Program-made: the position numbers and the translations under genes | NCBI GenBank assembly: GCA_014058105.1 | Contig: JACGCM010002840.1 | Location: 310,001-374,000, forward strand | DNA length: 64,000 bases | Reading direction: 5' to 3' | DNA from: Kingdonia uniflora | Lineage: Eukaryota; Streptophyta; Magnoliopsida; Ranunculales; Circaeasteraceae | The notes under the pieces: model-generated | Told to the model about the DNA's origin: nothing | Database searches by the model: none | Seen by the model: the letters and a program-made list of their open reading frames with translations, nothing else | Shown here: one piece after another, positions 44,568-55,955 of the stretch | Numbering within the stretch: the first letter of the stretch is position 1 | Layout: every line of letters begins with the position of its first letter

Positions 44568-45326
44568 AAATATTCCCTAGGAATTTCACCTCTTTCTGCC
44601 AAAGGTCATACTTCTCAAATTTTGCAAATAACGTGTTCTCCCTCATAGCCTGCATGCAATTCTTAAATGTTCTTTATGTTCGGCCTTGGTCTTCGAATAA
44701 ATAAGAATGTCATCCACAAACACGATAACGAACCAATCTAGATAAGAACAAAAAACTTTATTCATCATATCCATAAAAGCTGCGGGCGCGTTTGTCAAAC
44801 CAAACGGCATAACCTAAAACTCATAATGCCCGTAACGTGTTCGAAATGCTGTCTTAGAAACATCCTCCTTCTTAATCCTCAGCTGATGGTAACCCGATCT
44901 AAGATCAATCTTCAAAAAGAACAACGCTCCCCGAAGCTGGTAAAACAAGTCCTCGATCCTAGGCAAATGATATTTGTTCTTGATCGTGACTTTGTTCAAC
45001 TCGCGGTAATCAATACACAAGCGCATAGACCCATCCTTCTTCTTCGCAAACAATACCGGAGCTCCCAACGGTGAAGTACTCGGTCTGATAAACATCTGCT
45101 CTATCAACTCAAAAATATGATCATGTAACTCTTTCAGCTCAATAGGTGCCACACGATACGGAGCCTTAGAAATTAGAGCTATGCCAGGTAAAAGATCTAC
45201 ACTGAAATCAATTTCTCTCGTTGGAAGTAAACTGGGAATCTTCTGGAATACGTGGGAAAAGTCACACACCACTGGAATAGTACTAACATCAACACCAACG
45301 GATTCTAACTCTAAGAATACCAACAA
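44560..45326 (-). pseudogene. Reverse transcriptase, nested element
   Basis: An open frame from 45326 to 44814 has [58 protein letters not shown] and [19 protein letters not shown]. It is ended by a TAG just before [18 protein letters not shown]. The catalytic [11 protein letters not shown] lies at about 44735-44700. A frameshift region (44690-44570) then joins to the next frame. This is the best preserved RT in the window. Confidence 0.85.
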
Positions 45327-45338
45327 ACCATCTCCTGA

Positions 45339-45720
45339 CTACGCCTGTTCCGAACTAGCAAGCACAAATCGCCTCTCACCAGGAATACTGAAAGTAACTG
45401 CCTTTCCAAAGAAATCTAAAGTGACTCGGTGTGTCGACAACCAATCCATACCCAGGATAAAATCGAACTCATGCATCGGAAGTACCAACAAGTCTGCAGA
45501 AAGAACATGACCACACACGACTATCGGGCAATCTCTACAAATACGGGAGATAGAAATCGAAGAATCGAGAGAAGTACCCACGGAAATCTCGTCAAGCAAT
45601 AAGGATGACTCAAAACAAATAGTGCAGAGGAATGCATATGATATGAATTAATGAGATGCACCGGAATCGAAAAGAACCCAAGCGGGCGAACAAGAAATAT
45701 GAAGCGTACCTTCCATTATA
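45339..45720 (-). pseudogene. Protease, nested element
   Basis: The active-site LFDSGASH is followed immediately by TAA (about 45652), where the outer copy has a Ser codon. Then FISYAFLCTICFES, ISRICRDCPIVVCGHVL, LVLPMHEFDFILGMDWLSTH and FSIPGERRFVLASSEQ follow, to a stop at 45339. The catalytic Asp-Ser-Gly is kept. Cleaves the polyprotein in a live element. Confidence 0.8.
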
Positions 45721-45899
45721 GGTCGAGCAGCGTAAGCACCTCGCCACCCTACTGCGTACATCCTGCCCTGCCCTCGGCCCTGACCTGGGCTCTGCTGCTG
45801 ACTCGGCTGCTACGGGCTCTTCCACCCGGAGAGCCTGGAATCATCTTTCTACTCTGCGGACCCTGAAACTTTCCTTGCTGAATCAGCTAAAACTGCTGA

Positions 45900-46999
45900 G
45901 TCTGCTGTGGTCTTGGCTAGTGACCAATAGAACCTTGAAACTACCATAATAGCTGTGGACCCCGGTCTGGTTTAGGAGAACTCCGTTTAGCATGCCCCTT
46001 CTCCCTGCAGTTCCAACAATAATAGGAAACAAGCTGTGGCCCATCTAAGTACGGTCCTCCCATAAATCTAGCTGGTGCGCCATCAGTACTTCCCAACTTC
46101 TGCCTCTTCGGACCCGAGCTCTCATAATAACCCTGAACTGCCTTGCCTTTATCAAGTCTCTGTTCCTGTCTCACTTGGCTCCTCAAGTCCTTGGACTAGC
46201 AATCCTCCACATCATTTTGTTCTATAGCCAACGCTTTTTACAAAACCTCTCTGTACGAACTAGCCCCCGAAGCGATCAAAAACTTCTGATAATACGGACG
46301 AAGACCCTTTAGAAATTTCATCTTACGGTGCTCCTCATCCTGAACGATAAATGGAACATATTGAGAAAGCTCATTAAATCGCTGATCGTACCCTGCAATA
46401 CACATATCGCCTTGCTCAAGCATATAGAACTCTGAGATACAAGCGTCTCTGTAACTCTGCAGGAAATACTGCTCAAAGAACCGCTCCTGAAAGGAAGCCC
46501 AAGGTACTGGAGTCACTACTATAGTCCTCTTGGCGGTATCCCACCAGTGATATGCCTCGCCCTGTAAAAGATATGTCGCCAAAGTCACTCGCAGATCCTC
46601 GGGACCTTTCATAGCATACAAAGTCTTCTCTATAGACTTGAACCAAGTCTCAGCCTCAGATGGAACCGTAGTAACAGAAAAAGTCGGATGCTTGTATTTT
46701 TGAAGCTGTTCAAGGTAACTGAACTCTATGACTGCTGGGCTCCTGGTCTGATGAAAATGAGCCATGAAACTCCCCATGAACTGCCTCATCTCTGCCAAAA
46801 TGTCGGGAACAGCTGGGGTAGGCAAAATGATAGGCTACTCAGGAGCTACTAGAGCTGGTGGAATGCCCTGGACAATCGGGGATGACCCCAAACTCTTCTG
46901 ACTGATAGCTAGCTCATCGGCAAGAGCACCACTGCGTAACCCTCTGTGGCTATGGCCCACTGCACGGCCTCTGCCTCTGTCTCTGCCACCTCTAGCCAT
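45900..46999 (-). pseudogene. gag, nested element
   Basis: The likely start is ATG at 46999 (MARGGRDRGRGRAVGHSHRG), two codons after an in-frame stop and about 150 bp from the PBS. One in-frame TAG occurs near 46836. Then the open frame 46825-46238 has the capsid-like region (YLEQLQKYKHPTF, AETWFKSIEKTLYAM, AYHWWDTAKRTI, FEQYFLQSYRD, FNELSQYVPFI). After another stop the Arg/Lys linker and a zinc knuckle CWNCREKGHAKRSSPK follow, in which the last Cys is Ser. Retrotransposon gag family (PF03732-type). Confidence 0.8.
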
Positions 47000-47136
47000 C
47001 TACACAACAGAAGCACACCTCAGGAAAGGAGGAAAGATGAAAAAAATACATAAAACTGGAAGGAATCGATCCTAACTCCACCAAGAAAAATTACTCGTCA
47101 TATGATTGATAGACCAGAGATAGGGATTAACCTACC

Positions 47137-47148
47137 GCTCTGATACCA
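47137..47148 (-). other. Primer-binding site, initiator tRNA-Met type
   Basis: On the - strand TGGTATCAGAGC follows the upstream LTR end after a four-base GACT spacer. It is complementary to the 3' end of plant initiator tRNA-Met, the usual primer for this group. Confidence 0.9.
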
Positions 47149-47152
47149 AGTC

Positions 47153-49590
47153 TGCCATGCCCCAAAATTCAATAATCGGTAGCTAGACCAATTATCGTCA
47201 TTCGGGAGGTGCAGGTCATGGAATCCAACCGATTCGCCCCCACAAACAACTAAGCCATAGACAAGTTCAGCTCAGTCATTTACTATAGCAATATCATCAG
47301 AGTAAAAGGAAAAACAACGGAAGTAAGATATATATACACAACAACTGAAAACGTAAATACAGCGCCTCAAAATACTACACAGCGATAAAAGTTGAAATTA
47401 TACATGAGTACAACAAAAAGAATAGATCTGCAGCAACCCAAAACTGGATCTAACAGCAGAGCTCTCTGCCAATAACAACTACTCTGCCTCTGAAAGGGGG
47501 GACAAAGCGAGAGTGAGCAAAACCACGGCTCACTAATGCCCAACAAAGCTAAATAGCATACAAATATAACAGGTACAGAGAGAGAGAGAGATGGATGAGA
47601 TAAATGATGCTAGCAGCTAAAGTAATAAAATAAACCTGCGAAGGATGAAGGAATAGAGAATCAGTATGTGAATAGGAAATAGGAATAAGAATATATGTGA
47701 TAATGATGATGATATGATGATATGATAATGATATGATATAATGACTAGGATAGTTCTATAATTATCCCAAATGCTGGATGATGTACTAAGTCCTAATGTT
47801 GAATGATTAATGTTTTAAAGAACTAGATCTTATTGTTAAAAACATTGGGCTGATCAACCACTAATGCATATTAACCTTAATGAGAATCTCAGTTGGATAC
47901 AATGGTACAATTTCTTGCCCAAGCTCGACCAGTCTAAGGGATATTATCACTTTATCAGAGTGTTCCGAGCTTTTCAACCCACGAAGCCAACATCCAAACT
48001 TTATTTCACATATTCCAAGGAATTTCAACCACACCGAGGATGAAGCCCGATACCTGAGGGTTGTCTCACACCATCCCACACTCCCGGATGGGTAATAGAT
48101 GTAATAGTACCTGTCACCAAATAATCACCCTACTATTTCAACTCGATGTAGGAATCCTGATAACCTATCGAGGGTTACCCGATGTAGAGTTTAGTTTATT
48201 TAACCGATCCCGTAAAGTTAAATTATATGAAACCCACACAAAAACCTGATCCCAAGGATCAAACACCACAGCCGCACCTACGGCTTACGCCCAGGATAAT
48301 CCTTGCCTAGAGAAGGGCAAACAATCCAAAATACAGATGCTAGCAGTGACTAATTTACCAGTCACAACATCCAAACACAAATAAACTGTGACTAATTGAC
48401 CAGTCCCAACATCCAACAACATCAGTCTCAAAAAACAAGAATACGGCCACCAAGGGCAAACCAAAAGAAAATACCGCAGAATGCATGACCTCGTTAAGGA
48501 CAAGGGAAACACGCCCTACATGTCTAATGACAAGAAAAATAACAATACTGGAATCACAACTACAACCGAGAATCAATATAGTTAAAACCTAATTACAAAC
48601 ACTTCAATGCCAATATGCACAACTCTAACTAACACACAGGTTAACCAGTAAAGTAATTTAGCAATGAAGGAACACTCGCCTGATAAACGGCTCGAATTCT
48701 GCATGATAAACTCGGAACTCTAGCAGCCGCAAACTCGACCAAATTGGAACAATCAACCTCAATACTACCGGCAACAATAACGCCAACTCAACAACCCAAC
48801 ACCTGCAACCTAACACACCGCAAATTGTAAAACCCCAAATCAACCTATAAATAAAACCCTAGAAAGATAAATCACAAATAGGTGAGGAAAGATGGAAAGC
48901 ACTCACCAAAGGATTTGGCAAAGAATCTGCCCAACAGCGACAGCCAAACTCTAAGGAATCATGAAAGAATAGAGTGAGGGAGAGGATGAGTGGAGAGTGA
49001 GAGAGAGAGAATGAGAATGAGGAAGAGAAATGAAAATAAAAACTAAAAAGAGGAAAACCACCGTCAAGTCGTTCGAACGGCAAGGAAGTTGCTTGAATGG
49101 AAAAAGATTTACAGAATAGACACAGAAGTCGTTCGAATGGACCCAGAAGTCGTTCGAACGACTAGGAGATCATGGACCAAATTCCAAGGGATTGGTCAAC
49201 TCGTTCGAACGGGACATGGAGTCGTTCAAACGTGCCACCCTCCAGAATAAATTTTCCAGAGGACATGTCAACTCGTTCGAACAAAGATTTATATTCGTTC
49301 GAACGATTTTGACAAGACTGGAAAAACTCAAGGTTTCCCCCGGGATCACGAGATCCCCTGGGATCTCACCACCAAGGACAAAACACAATATCAACGACTA
49401 CACGGACAACATGAACAACCACATCAACAACAACAAACTTCTCCGCCCAACCACCGAAAGAAGAATATAAAGACCTGATTCTAGAATGAGATGAGGATGC
49501 AAAATGATATGAATGCGTAATGTATGGATGTTGATGAATGAATAAAGAAGAATAAGAATAAAAAATAATAAAAAATTACGGGACACTTCA
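47153..49590 (-). mobile_element. Upstream LTR of the nested element
   Basis: It runs (on + strand) from TGCCATGCCCCAAAATTC to GGGACACTTCA, 2438 bp. It is uninterrupted and shows the empty CACTA site near 48100. It keeps the palindrome cluster (about 49065-49315) and the hairpin near 49340-49365. Confidence 0.9.
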
Positions 49591-51159
49591 GTTTGCCTAA
49601 GGGAATTCTTGCACGTCTGATGATTCGTGAGTGGTTAATGTTTTGCAATGTGGCAGTTTCTAGACTGAGTATGTGTTCACGAGGTACGAGATTTTTTTTG
49701 CAAATTAGGGGGTTTAACCTTCATAGATTTTTCAGATTATAGTAGCTCAGCAGCAGGATGCAAAGTTACAGTCTTGGGCTTCAGATGATAGCAGACCCGA
49801 TTGGATAGTGAGTTCAGATGGCAGTGTCAGATACGGGGGCAGATTATGCATGCCAGATTCAGAAGTATTGAAATGTGAGATTTTGAGTGAGGCTCACAGT
49901 TTGAGGTACACTATTTATCCAGGCAGTACAAAGATGTACCAGGACCTGAAGAGGCATTATTGGTGGGACAATATGAAGTGTGAGATAGCTGAATTTATTT
50001 CCAAGTGTCTTACTTGTCAACAGGTGAAAGCTGAGCATCAGAAACCGGTGAGGCAGCTTAAGCTTTTACCTATTCTAGAGTGAAAATGGGAGCACGTGAC
50101 GATAGATTTCATTTCGGGTTTACCGCGGACAAAGGGGAACCACGATTCAATTTGGGTGATTGTAGACCGATTTGCAAAATTGGCACATTTTATTTCGGTT
50201 GGCAAGACTTTGACGGTCGACGAGCTGAGCAGATTATATGTGAGAGAGATAGTGCGTCAACACAGGGTTCCAGTGTCTATAACGTCAGACCGAGATGCCA
50301 GATTTTCGGTGACTTTTGGAAGAGTTTTCAGTGAGCCATGGATACCAGATTAGATTTCAGTACAACATTTCACCCCCAGACCGATGGCCAGATAGAGAGA
50401 GTCAACCAGATCCTTGAGAATATGATTGGGACGAGTACATGCCTTGGGCAGAGTTCGCATATAGCAACAGTTTCCAGTCGAGCATCGGAATGGCACCTTA
50501 TAAGGATTTGTAATGTAGACCTTGCAGATCACCGTTGAGTTGGGCAGAGGTTGATGAGCGGAGTTTACTAGGGCCAGACTTGGTTTGTGAGGCTACTGAT
50601 GTAGTTACCATCAACAGAGACCGGTTACGTATAACACAGAGTCGGCAGAAGAGTTATGCAGACATTTGTAGGGGACCTTTAGAGTTTGGGATCGGTGATC
50701 ATGTTTTACTGAAGGCTTCTCCGATGAAGGGCGTGATGCGCTTCAGTAAGAAAGGGAAGTTAGCTCCGAGATTTATTGGTCCGTTCGAGATTCTAGCCAG
50801 AGTTGTAGAGTTAGTTTATCGTTTAGCATTGCCGCCGCTGCTGAGTCAAGTTCACAGCGTATTCCATGTTTCCATGCTGAGGATGTATGAGCGGGATCCG
50901 ACTCACGTGAATAACTGGGACCCATAGTGGTTCAGGACGATGCCTCATATATAGAATACCCGACATGTATTTTGGTTCACCAGGTGAAGAATCTTCGTAG
51001 CAAGGCTATTCCTTTTGTGAAGGTACATTGGACTAACCATGATCCTACTGAGGCTACTTGGGAGTTGGAGGCGGATGTGAGAGGCCATTATCCACACTAG
51101 TTCTCGGATTGCAATATGTCTAGAATTTCGGGGTAAAATTCTCTCTAAGGAGGGTAGAA
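49591..51159 (+). pseudogene. Integrase and 3' coding end, copy 1 (after nested element)
   Basis: This continues the gene interrupted at 34571. RNase H/INT linker (RLMIREWLMF) is followed from 49808 by the zinc-binding region (HYWWDNMKCEIAEF, SKCLTCQQVKAEH). After a TGA at 50081 come the core pieces IDFISGLPRTKGNHDS, VSITSDRDARF and FHPQTDGQIERVNQIL. A deletion and frame changes near 50430-50535 remove the segment after the Glu. The C-terminal part LEFGIGDHVLLKASPMKG, FHVSMLRMYERDPTHV runs to 50927, where TAG ends the chromodomain-like tail early. A PPT-like AAGGAGGGTAGAA lies at 51147-51159. Confidence 0.8.
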
Positions 51160-53493
51160 TGTAGTGTCCCAGTTTTTTATTTTATTTTATTGTTTTTATT
51201 ATTTAATCTTATTTTATTTTATTTGGTTACTTATAATTTTTTCATACATACATCATACCATACGTATTCTTATTCTTATCGTGCATATTATTGTTTCATC
51301 CCTTTTCTTTTATCAGGGATTTGGAGTTGATTCCCTTTTCGCACTTTCGATGGTTTTGGAGGTTGGGCGGAGGAGTTTGTTGCTGTTGTTTCCTTGAGAG
51401 GCCCGTAGTGGCTTGTTGTTGTTTCCTCGAACGAATCGACTGACCTCTTGGAATTTTGCCCATTATCTCCTATTCATTCAAATGACTTTTGTGACCATTC
51501 GAACGACTTATGTGTCCTTCCTGTGAATTTCTTGTCAATTCAGATGACTCCCTTATCATTCGAACGATTTGGTGGTTGTTTTTCCCCTTTTTAGTTTTTA
51601 TTTTAATCTCTCTTCCTCTCTCTCTCTCATTTATCCCTCTCACACTCTCCACTCACCCTCTCCCTCACTTATCATCTCCTCCGTAGTGTTTGGCGTTGTT
51701 GTGGGTTTATTCTTCGCCAAGTTCATCGGTGAGTGCTTTCCCCTTTCTCCACACAAATTCATGATTCAGGTAATTCTAGGGTTTTGAGATTGTGGCTTGA
51801 TTTGAGGTTATGCGATTTGTGGAGTGCTTTGTTGCAGGTGTTGGGTTGTTGTGTTGTCGTGATTGTCACCGCGAGTTGACCTGTGGATGTCGGGTTTGGT
51901 TTGCAGGAGTTCCGAGATTATCCTACGGAATTCGAGCCGGTTTATCAGGCGAGTGTCCCTTCACTGCTAAGTTACTATACTAGTTAACCTTTGTTAGTTA
52001 GAGTTGTACATACTAGCATTGAGGTGTTTGTAATTATTGTAAACTATATTGTTCTGGTTGTTGCAATTGTTTATTTCAGTATTGTTGTTTCCTAACCTTA
52101 GGTGTATAAAATGAGTTTCTCCTTGTCACTTAGGAAGGTTGCTTTTGTGGAGCTTTTCTCTTGGGTTGTGTTTGTCTGTTGTGCTCCAGTCGGTATAGAC
52201 TGATGTTGTTGAACGTCGTGACTAGTTAATTAGTCACTGTCCGTCTGTGCTTGGATGTTGTGACTGATCAATTAGTCACTGTTAGCATCTATGTTAGATT
52301 GCTGCCATCCTCTGAGGCAGGTGGTTATCTAGTGTGTGCTGGCCAGGTTGTGGTTACTAGGTTAGGATCGTTTGCCCTTCTCGGCAAAGGTTATCCTGTG
52401 CATGGTTCGTGGGGGCGGCTGTGGTATTTTAATCCTTCGGATCTGGTTTCGGTGTAAGGTTCTTTTATTCTTTTAACTTAACGAGATCAGATACATAAAC
52501 CAACTGTACATCGACTGACCCTCGATAGGTTATTAGGATTCCTACATTGTGATAAAATAGTAGGTGTGTCACCAGCGACAGATACTTTCATGTCTATTCA
52601 CCCTTTTGGGAGTGTGGGAGTGCATGAGACATTCCTCAGTAACTGGGTCTTCTCCTCGGTGAGGTTGAAATGCCTTGGAACATGTGAAATAAAGTTTGGA
52701 CGTTGGCTTCGTGGGTTGAAAAGCCTGGAATACTCTAATCATGTGCAAATATCCTTTAGACTGGTCGAGCTTGGACAATAAATCATACCATTATATCCAA
52801 TTGAGGTTTCGTTAAGGTTATTATGCATTAGCGGTTGATCAGCCCACTATATTGATTTATTAGGTCTCGTTCTTGGTTTCATAACATTCACGTTAGGACA
52901 ATTTAACAGCATATCATCATCACAACATATCATTTCCTCACTGTACTTTAGTATTCCTCTTTCATACTATTCTGCACTTATATATATATTCCTCTACTCT
53001 ACTCTCATAGATCTCTGTGCTTTAAATTATTTTATATATCTCATTCATCTCTCCTCTATCCCTGCACCTATTATATTAGTTTGTTGTTTAGCCTTGCTGG
53101 GCATTAGTGAGCTGTGGTTTTGCCCACTCTTGCTTTGTTCCCCCCTTTCAGAGGCAGATTAGTACTAGTTTTGCTGAGACTCCACTGGTTAGTACCAGGA
53201 GTTGTGTGGTTGCTGCTTCGGTGCCCGTTTAGTATCTTCCTTGTATGATCACAACTCTTGACCCTGCTTTACATTTTGAGATATTGTATTTTTATTTTCA
53301 GATATGTATATATATCTTTTTCTTCCACTGTATTCCTTTTCACTCTTATGATATTGATATAGTCAATGACAGAGCCTGAACTTGTCGATGGCTTGGTTAT
53401 TTATGGGGGCGAATCGGCTAGATTTCCTGACCTGCACATTCCGAATGATATTAATTGGTCTAGCTATCGGTTATTGGATTTTGGGGCATGATA
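51160..53493 (+). mobile_element. LTR 2 (central, shared LTR)
   Basis: It starts TGTAGTGTCCCAG after a PPT and ends GGGGCATGATA before the GACT spacer and PBS. It therefore acts as the 3' LTR of the first internal region and as the 5' LTR of the second. Near 51415-51435 about 190 bp present in LTR 1 (the hairpin and half of the palindrome cluster) are deleted. Confidence 0.85.
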
Positions 53494-53497
53494 GACT

Positions 53498-53509
53498 TGG
53501 TATCAGAGT
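53498..53509 (+). other. Primer-binding site after LTR 2
   Basis: TGGTATCAGAGT follows LTR 2 with the same GACT spacer as in the nested element. The last base differs from the usual TGGTATCAGAGC. Confidence 0.85.
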
Positions 53510-53646
53510 TGTAGGTTAATTCCTATATTTGGTCTAGCAATCATATAGCGAGTAATACTTTCTAGATGGAGTTAGTATCGATTCCTTTCGGTTTTATGTA
53601 TTTTATCATCTTTCCTCCCTTCCTGAGATGTGATTCTGTTGTGTAG

Positions 53647-54012
53647 ATGGCTTGAGGTGGCAGAGGCAGAGGCCGTGCAGTAGGCCGTGGCCATAGGGGT
53701 TTACGCAGTGGTGTACTTGCTGATGAGCCAGCACCTAGTCAGGAGAGTTTGGGGTCTATCCCGGTTGGTCTGGATGAGCAGGCAATTTCAGAGGCTAGAG
53801 TTGGTGCGGGAATAGTACCAGGGGTTCAGATTTGTCAGGGTACTCCTCCGAATCTGGTAGTTCCAGAGCAGCCTGGCGTATTACCTACTCCAGGTGTTCC
53901 GGGTGTTTTTTCAGAGATAAGGCAGTTTATGGAGGGTTTCACAGCCTATTTCCAGTAGGCCAGGCAACCAGCAGTTAGAAAGCATAGTTACCTAGAGCAG
54001 CTCCAGAAATAT
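53647..54012 (+). pseudogene. gag N-terminal remnant, copy 2
   Basis: ATG-GCT-TGA at 53647 opens with a stop at the third codon, where the nested copy has Arg. The same frame continues GGRGRGRAVGRGHRGLRSG and DEPAPSQESLGSIPV, then the open piece to 53958 (VLPTPGVPGVFSEIRQFMEG, FTAYFQ). A TAG precedes YLEQLQKY. The reading then changes directly into RNase H sequence, so most of gag, PR and RT are deleted. Confidence 0.8.
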
Positions 54013-54540
54013 ATGGTTTATAGTTATACATCGCTTAGTGGGCTTGGTTGTGTGTTGATGTAGGAAGGAAAGGTGGTGGCTTATGCTTAGAGATAACTTA
54101 AGGTGCACGAGAGGAACTATCCTACTCATGACCTCGAGTTAGAAGCTGTGGTATTTGGGTTGAAGATTTGGTGCCATTATCTTTACGGGGAGAGGTTCGA
54201 GCTCTTTTCAGCTCACAAGAGTTTGAGATACCTTTTCTCACAGAAAGAGCTAAACATGAGACAGTGCCGGTGGATGAAATTCTTAAAGGATTACGATGTT
54301 GACTTACAATATCACCCAGGGAAGGCGAATGTGGTGGCTGACGCTTTGATTTGTTTTCCTAGGGGAATTCTTGCACGTCTGATGATTCTTGAGTGGTTAA
54401 TGCTTCGCGATCTGGAAGATTCTGGACTGAGTTTGTGTTCGCGAGGTACGGGTAGTTTTATTACAAATTTGACAGTTCAGCCTTCATGGATTTCTCGGAT
54501 TATAGTAGCTCAGCAGCAGGATGCAAAGTTACAGTCTTAG
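54013..54540 (+). pseudogene. RNase H remnant, copy 2
   Basis: It starts inside the domain ([16 protein letters not shown]) with the first catalytic Asp region altered (SYTS for SDAS). A TAG at 54061 and a stop at about 54090 follow. Then an open frame from 54103 reads [39 protein letters not shown] (the third Asp is Ala in SAHKSL) and [12 protein letters not shown]. Confidence 0.8.
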
Positions 54541-54589
54541 GCTTCAGATGATAGCAGATCCGATTGGACAGTAAGTTCAGATGGCAGTG

Positions 54590-55742
54590 TCAGATACGGG
54601 GGCAGATTATGTATGCCAGATTCAGAAGTATTGAAATGTGAGATTTTGAGCGAGGCTCACAGTTCAAGGTATACTATTTATCCAGGCAGTACGAAGATGT
54701 ACCAGGACCTGAAGAGGCATTATTGGTAGGGCAATATGATGCGTGAGATAGTTGAATTTGTTTCCAAGTGTCTTACTTGTCAGCAGGTGAAAGCCGAGCT
54801 TCAGAAATCGGTGGGGCAGCTTAAACCTTTGCCTATTCCTGACTGGAAATGGAAGCACATGACGATGGATTTCATTTCGGGTTTACCGCGGACAAAGGGG
54901 AACCACGATTCTATTTGGGCGATTGTAGACCGATTGACCAAATTGGCACATTTTATTCCGGTTCGTATGACTTTGACAATCAACGAGCTGAGCAGATTAT
55001 ATGTGAGAGAGATAGTGTGTCTACACGAGGTTTCGGTGTGTATAGTGTCAGACCGGGATGCCAGATTATCCCATGACTTTTAGAAGAGTTTCCAGCGAGC
55101 CATGGATACCTAATTAGATTTTAGTACAACATTTTACCCCCAGACCGATGGTCAGACGGAGAGAGTTAACCAGATCCTTGAAGATATGCTTAGGGCATAT
55201 ATTTTAGACTTCAAGGGTAGCTTGGACGAGTACTTGCCTTGGGCAGAGTTCGCATATAGCAACAGTTTCCAGTCGAGCATCGGGATGGTACCTTATGCAG
55301 TTTTATATGGTAGACCTTGCAGATCACCGTTGAGTTGGACAAAGGTTGGTGGGCAGAGTTTACTGGGGCCAGACTTGGTTTTTGAAGCTACTGATACAGT
55401 TACCATCATCAGAGACCGGTTACGTATAACACAGAGTTGGCAGAAGAGTTATGCAGACATTCACAGGAGACCTTTAGAGTTTGGGATCGGTGATCATGTT
55501 TTACTAAAGGTTTCTCTGATGAAGGGCGTGATGCGTTTTAGTAAGAAAGGGAATTTAGCTCTGAGATATATTAGTCCGTTAGAGATTCTGGCCAGAGTTG
55601 GAGAGTTAGCTTATCGCTTAGCATTGCCACCGCAGCTGAGTCGAGTTTACAACGTATTACATGTTTCCATGCTGAGGAAGTATGAGCAGGATCCTACTCA
55701 CGTAATTGACTGGGAACCCATAGAGGTTCGGGACGATGCCTT
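54590..55742 (+). pseudogene. Integrase, copy 2
   Basis: The zinc-binding region is interrupted by TAG in HYW-GNMMREIVEF (about 54727). The open frame 54736-55083 has SKCLTCQQVKAELQ, MDFISGLPRTKGNHDS and VCIVSDRDARLSHDF, then TAG. FYPQTDGQTERVNQILEDML leads into 55186-55752 with DEYLPWAEFAYSNSFQSSIG, LEFGIGDHVLLKVSLMKG and VLHVSMLRKYEQDPTHVIDW. The D, D and E positions are all present, split by stops. The chromodomain-like tail continues brokenly to about 55900. Confidence 0.8.
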
Positions 55743-55942
55743 ATATATATAATATACGGTGTGTATTTTGGATCGCCAGGAGAAGATTCTTCGCGGCAAG
55801 GTTATACCTTTCGTGAAGGTGCAGTGGACTCACCACGATTCTAGTAGGGTTACTTGGGAGTTGGAGGCGGATGTGAGAGGCCGTTATCCGCATTTATTCT
55901 CGAATTGAGATATGCGTGGAATTTCAGGGTAAAATTCTCTCT

Positions 55943-55955
55943 AAGGAGGGTAGAA
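55943..55955 (+). other. Polypurine tract before LTR 3
   Basis: AAGGAGGGTAGAA directly precedes TGTAGTGTCC. An identical tract precedes LTR 2 at 51147-51159. Confidence 0.8.

Larger units (their letters stand above)
34572..49590 (-). mobile_element. Nested full-structure Ty3/gypsy element, inverted
   Basis: A second member of the same family, in - orientation, with LTRs at both ends (47153-49590 upstream and 34572-42342 downstream, the latter enlarged by a CACTA insertion). It has a PBS next to the first LTR, gag, PR, RT, RH, INT, a chromodomain-like end and a purine-rich PPT at 42343-42370. It inserted into the RNase H/integrase junction of the outer element. Stops and frame changes in all genes show it is no longer active, but the order and ends are complete. 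Confidence 0.9.
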
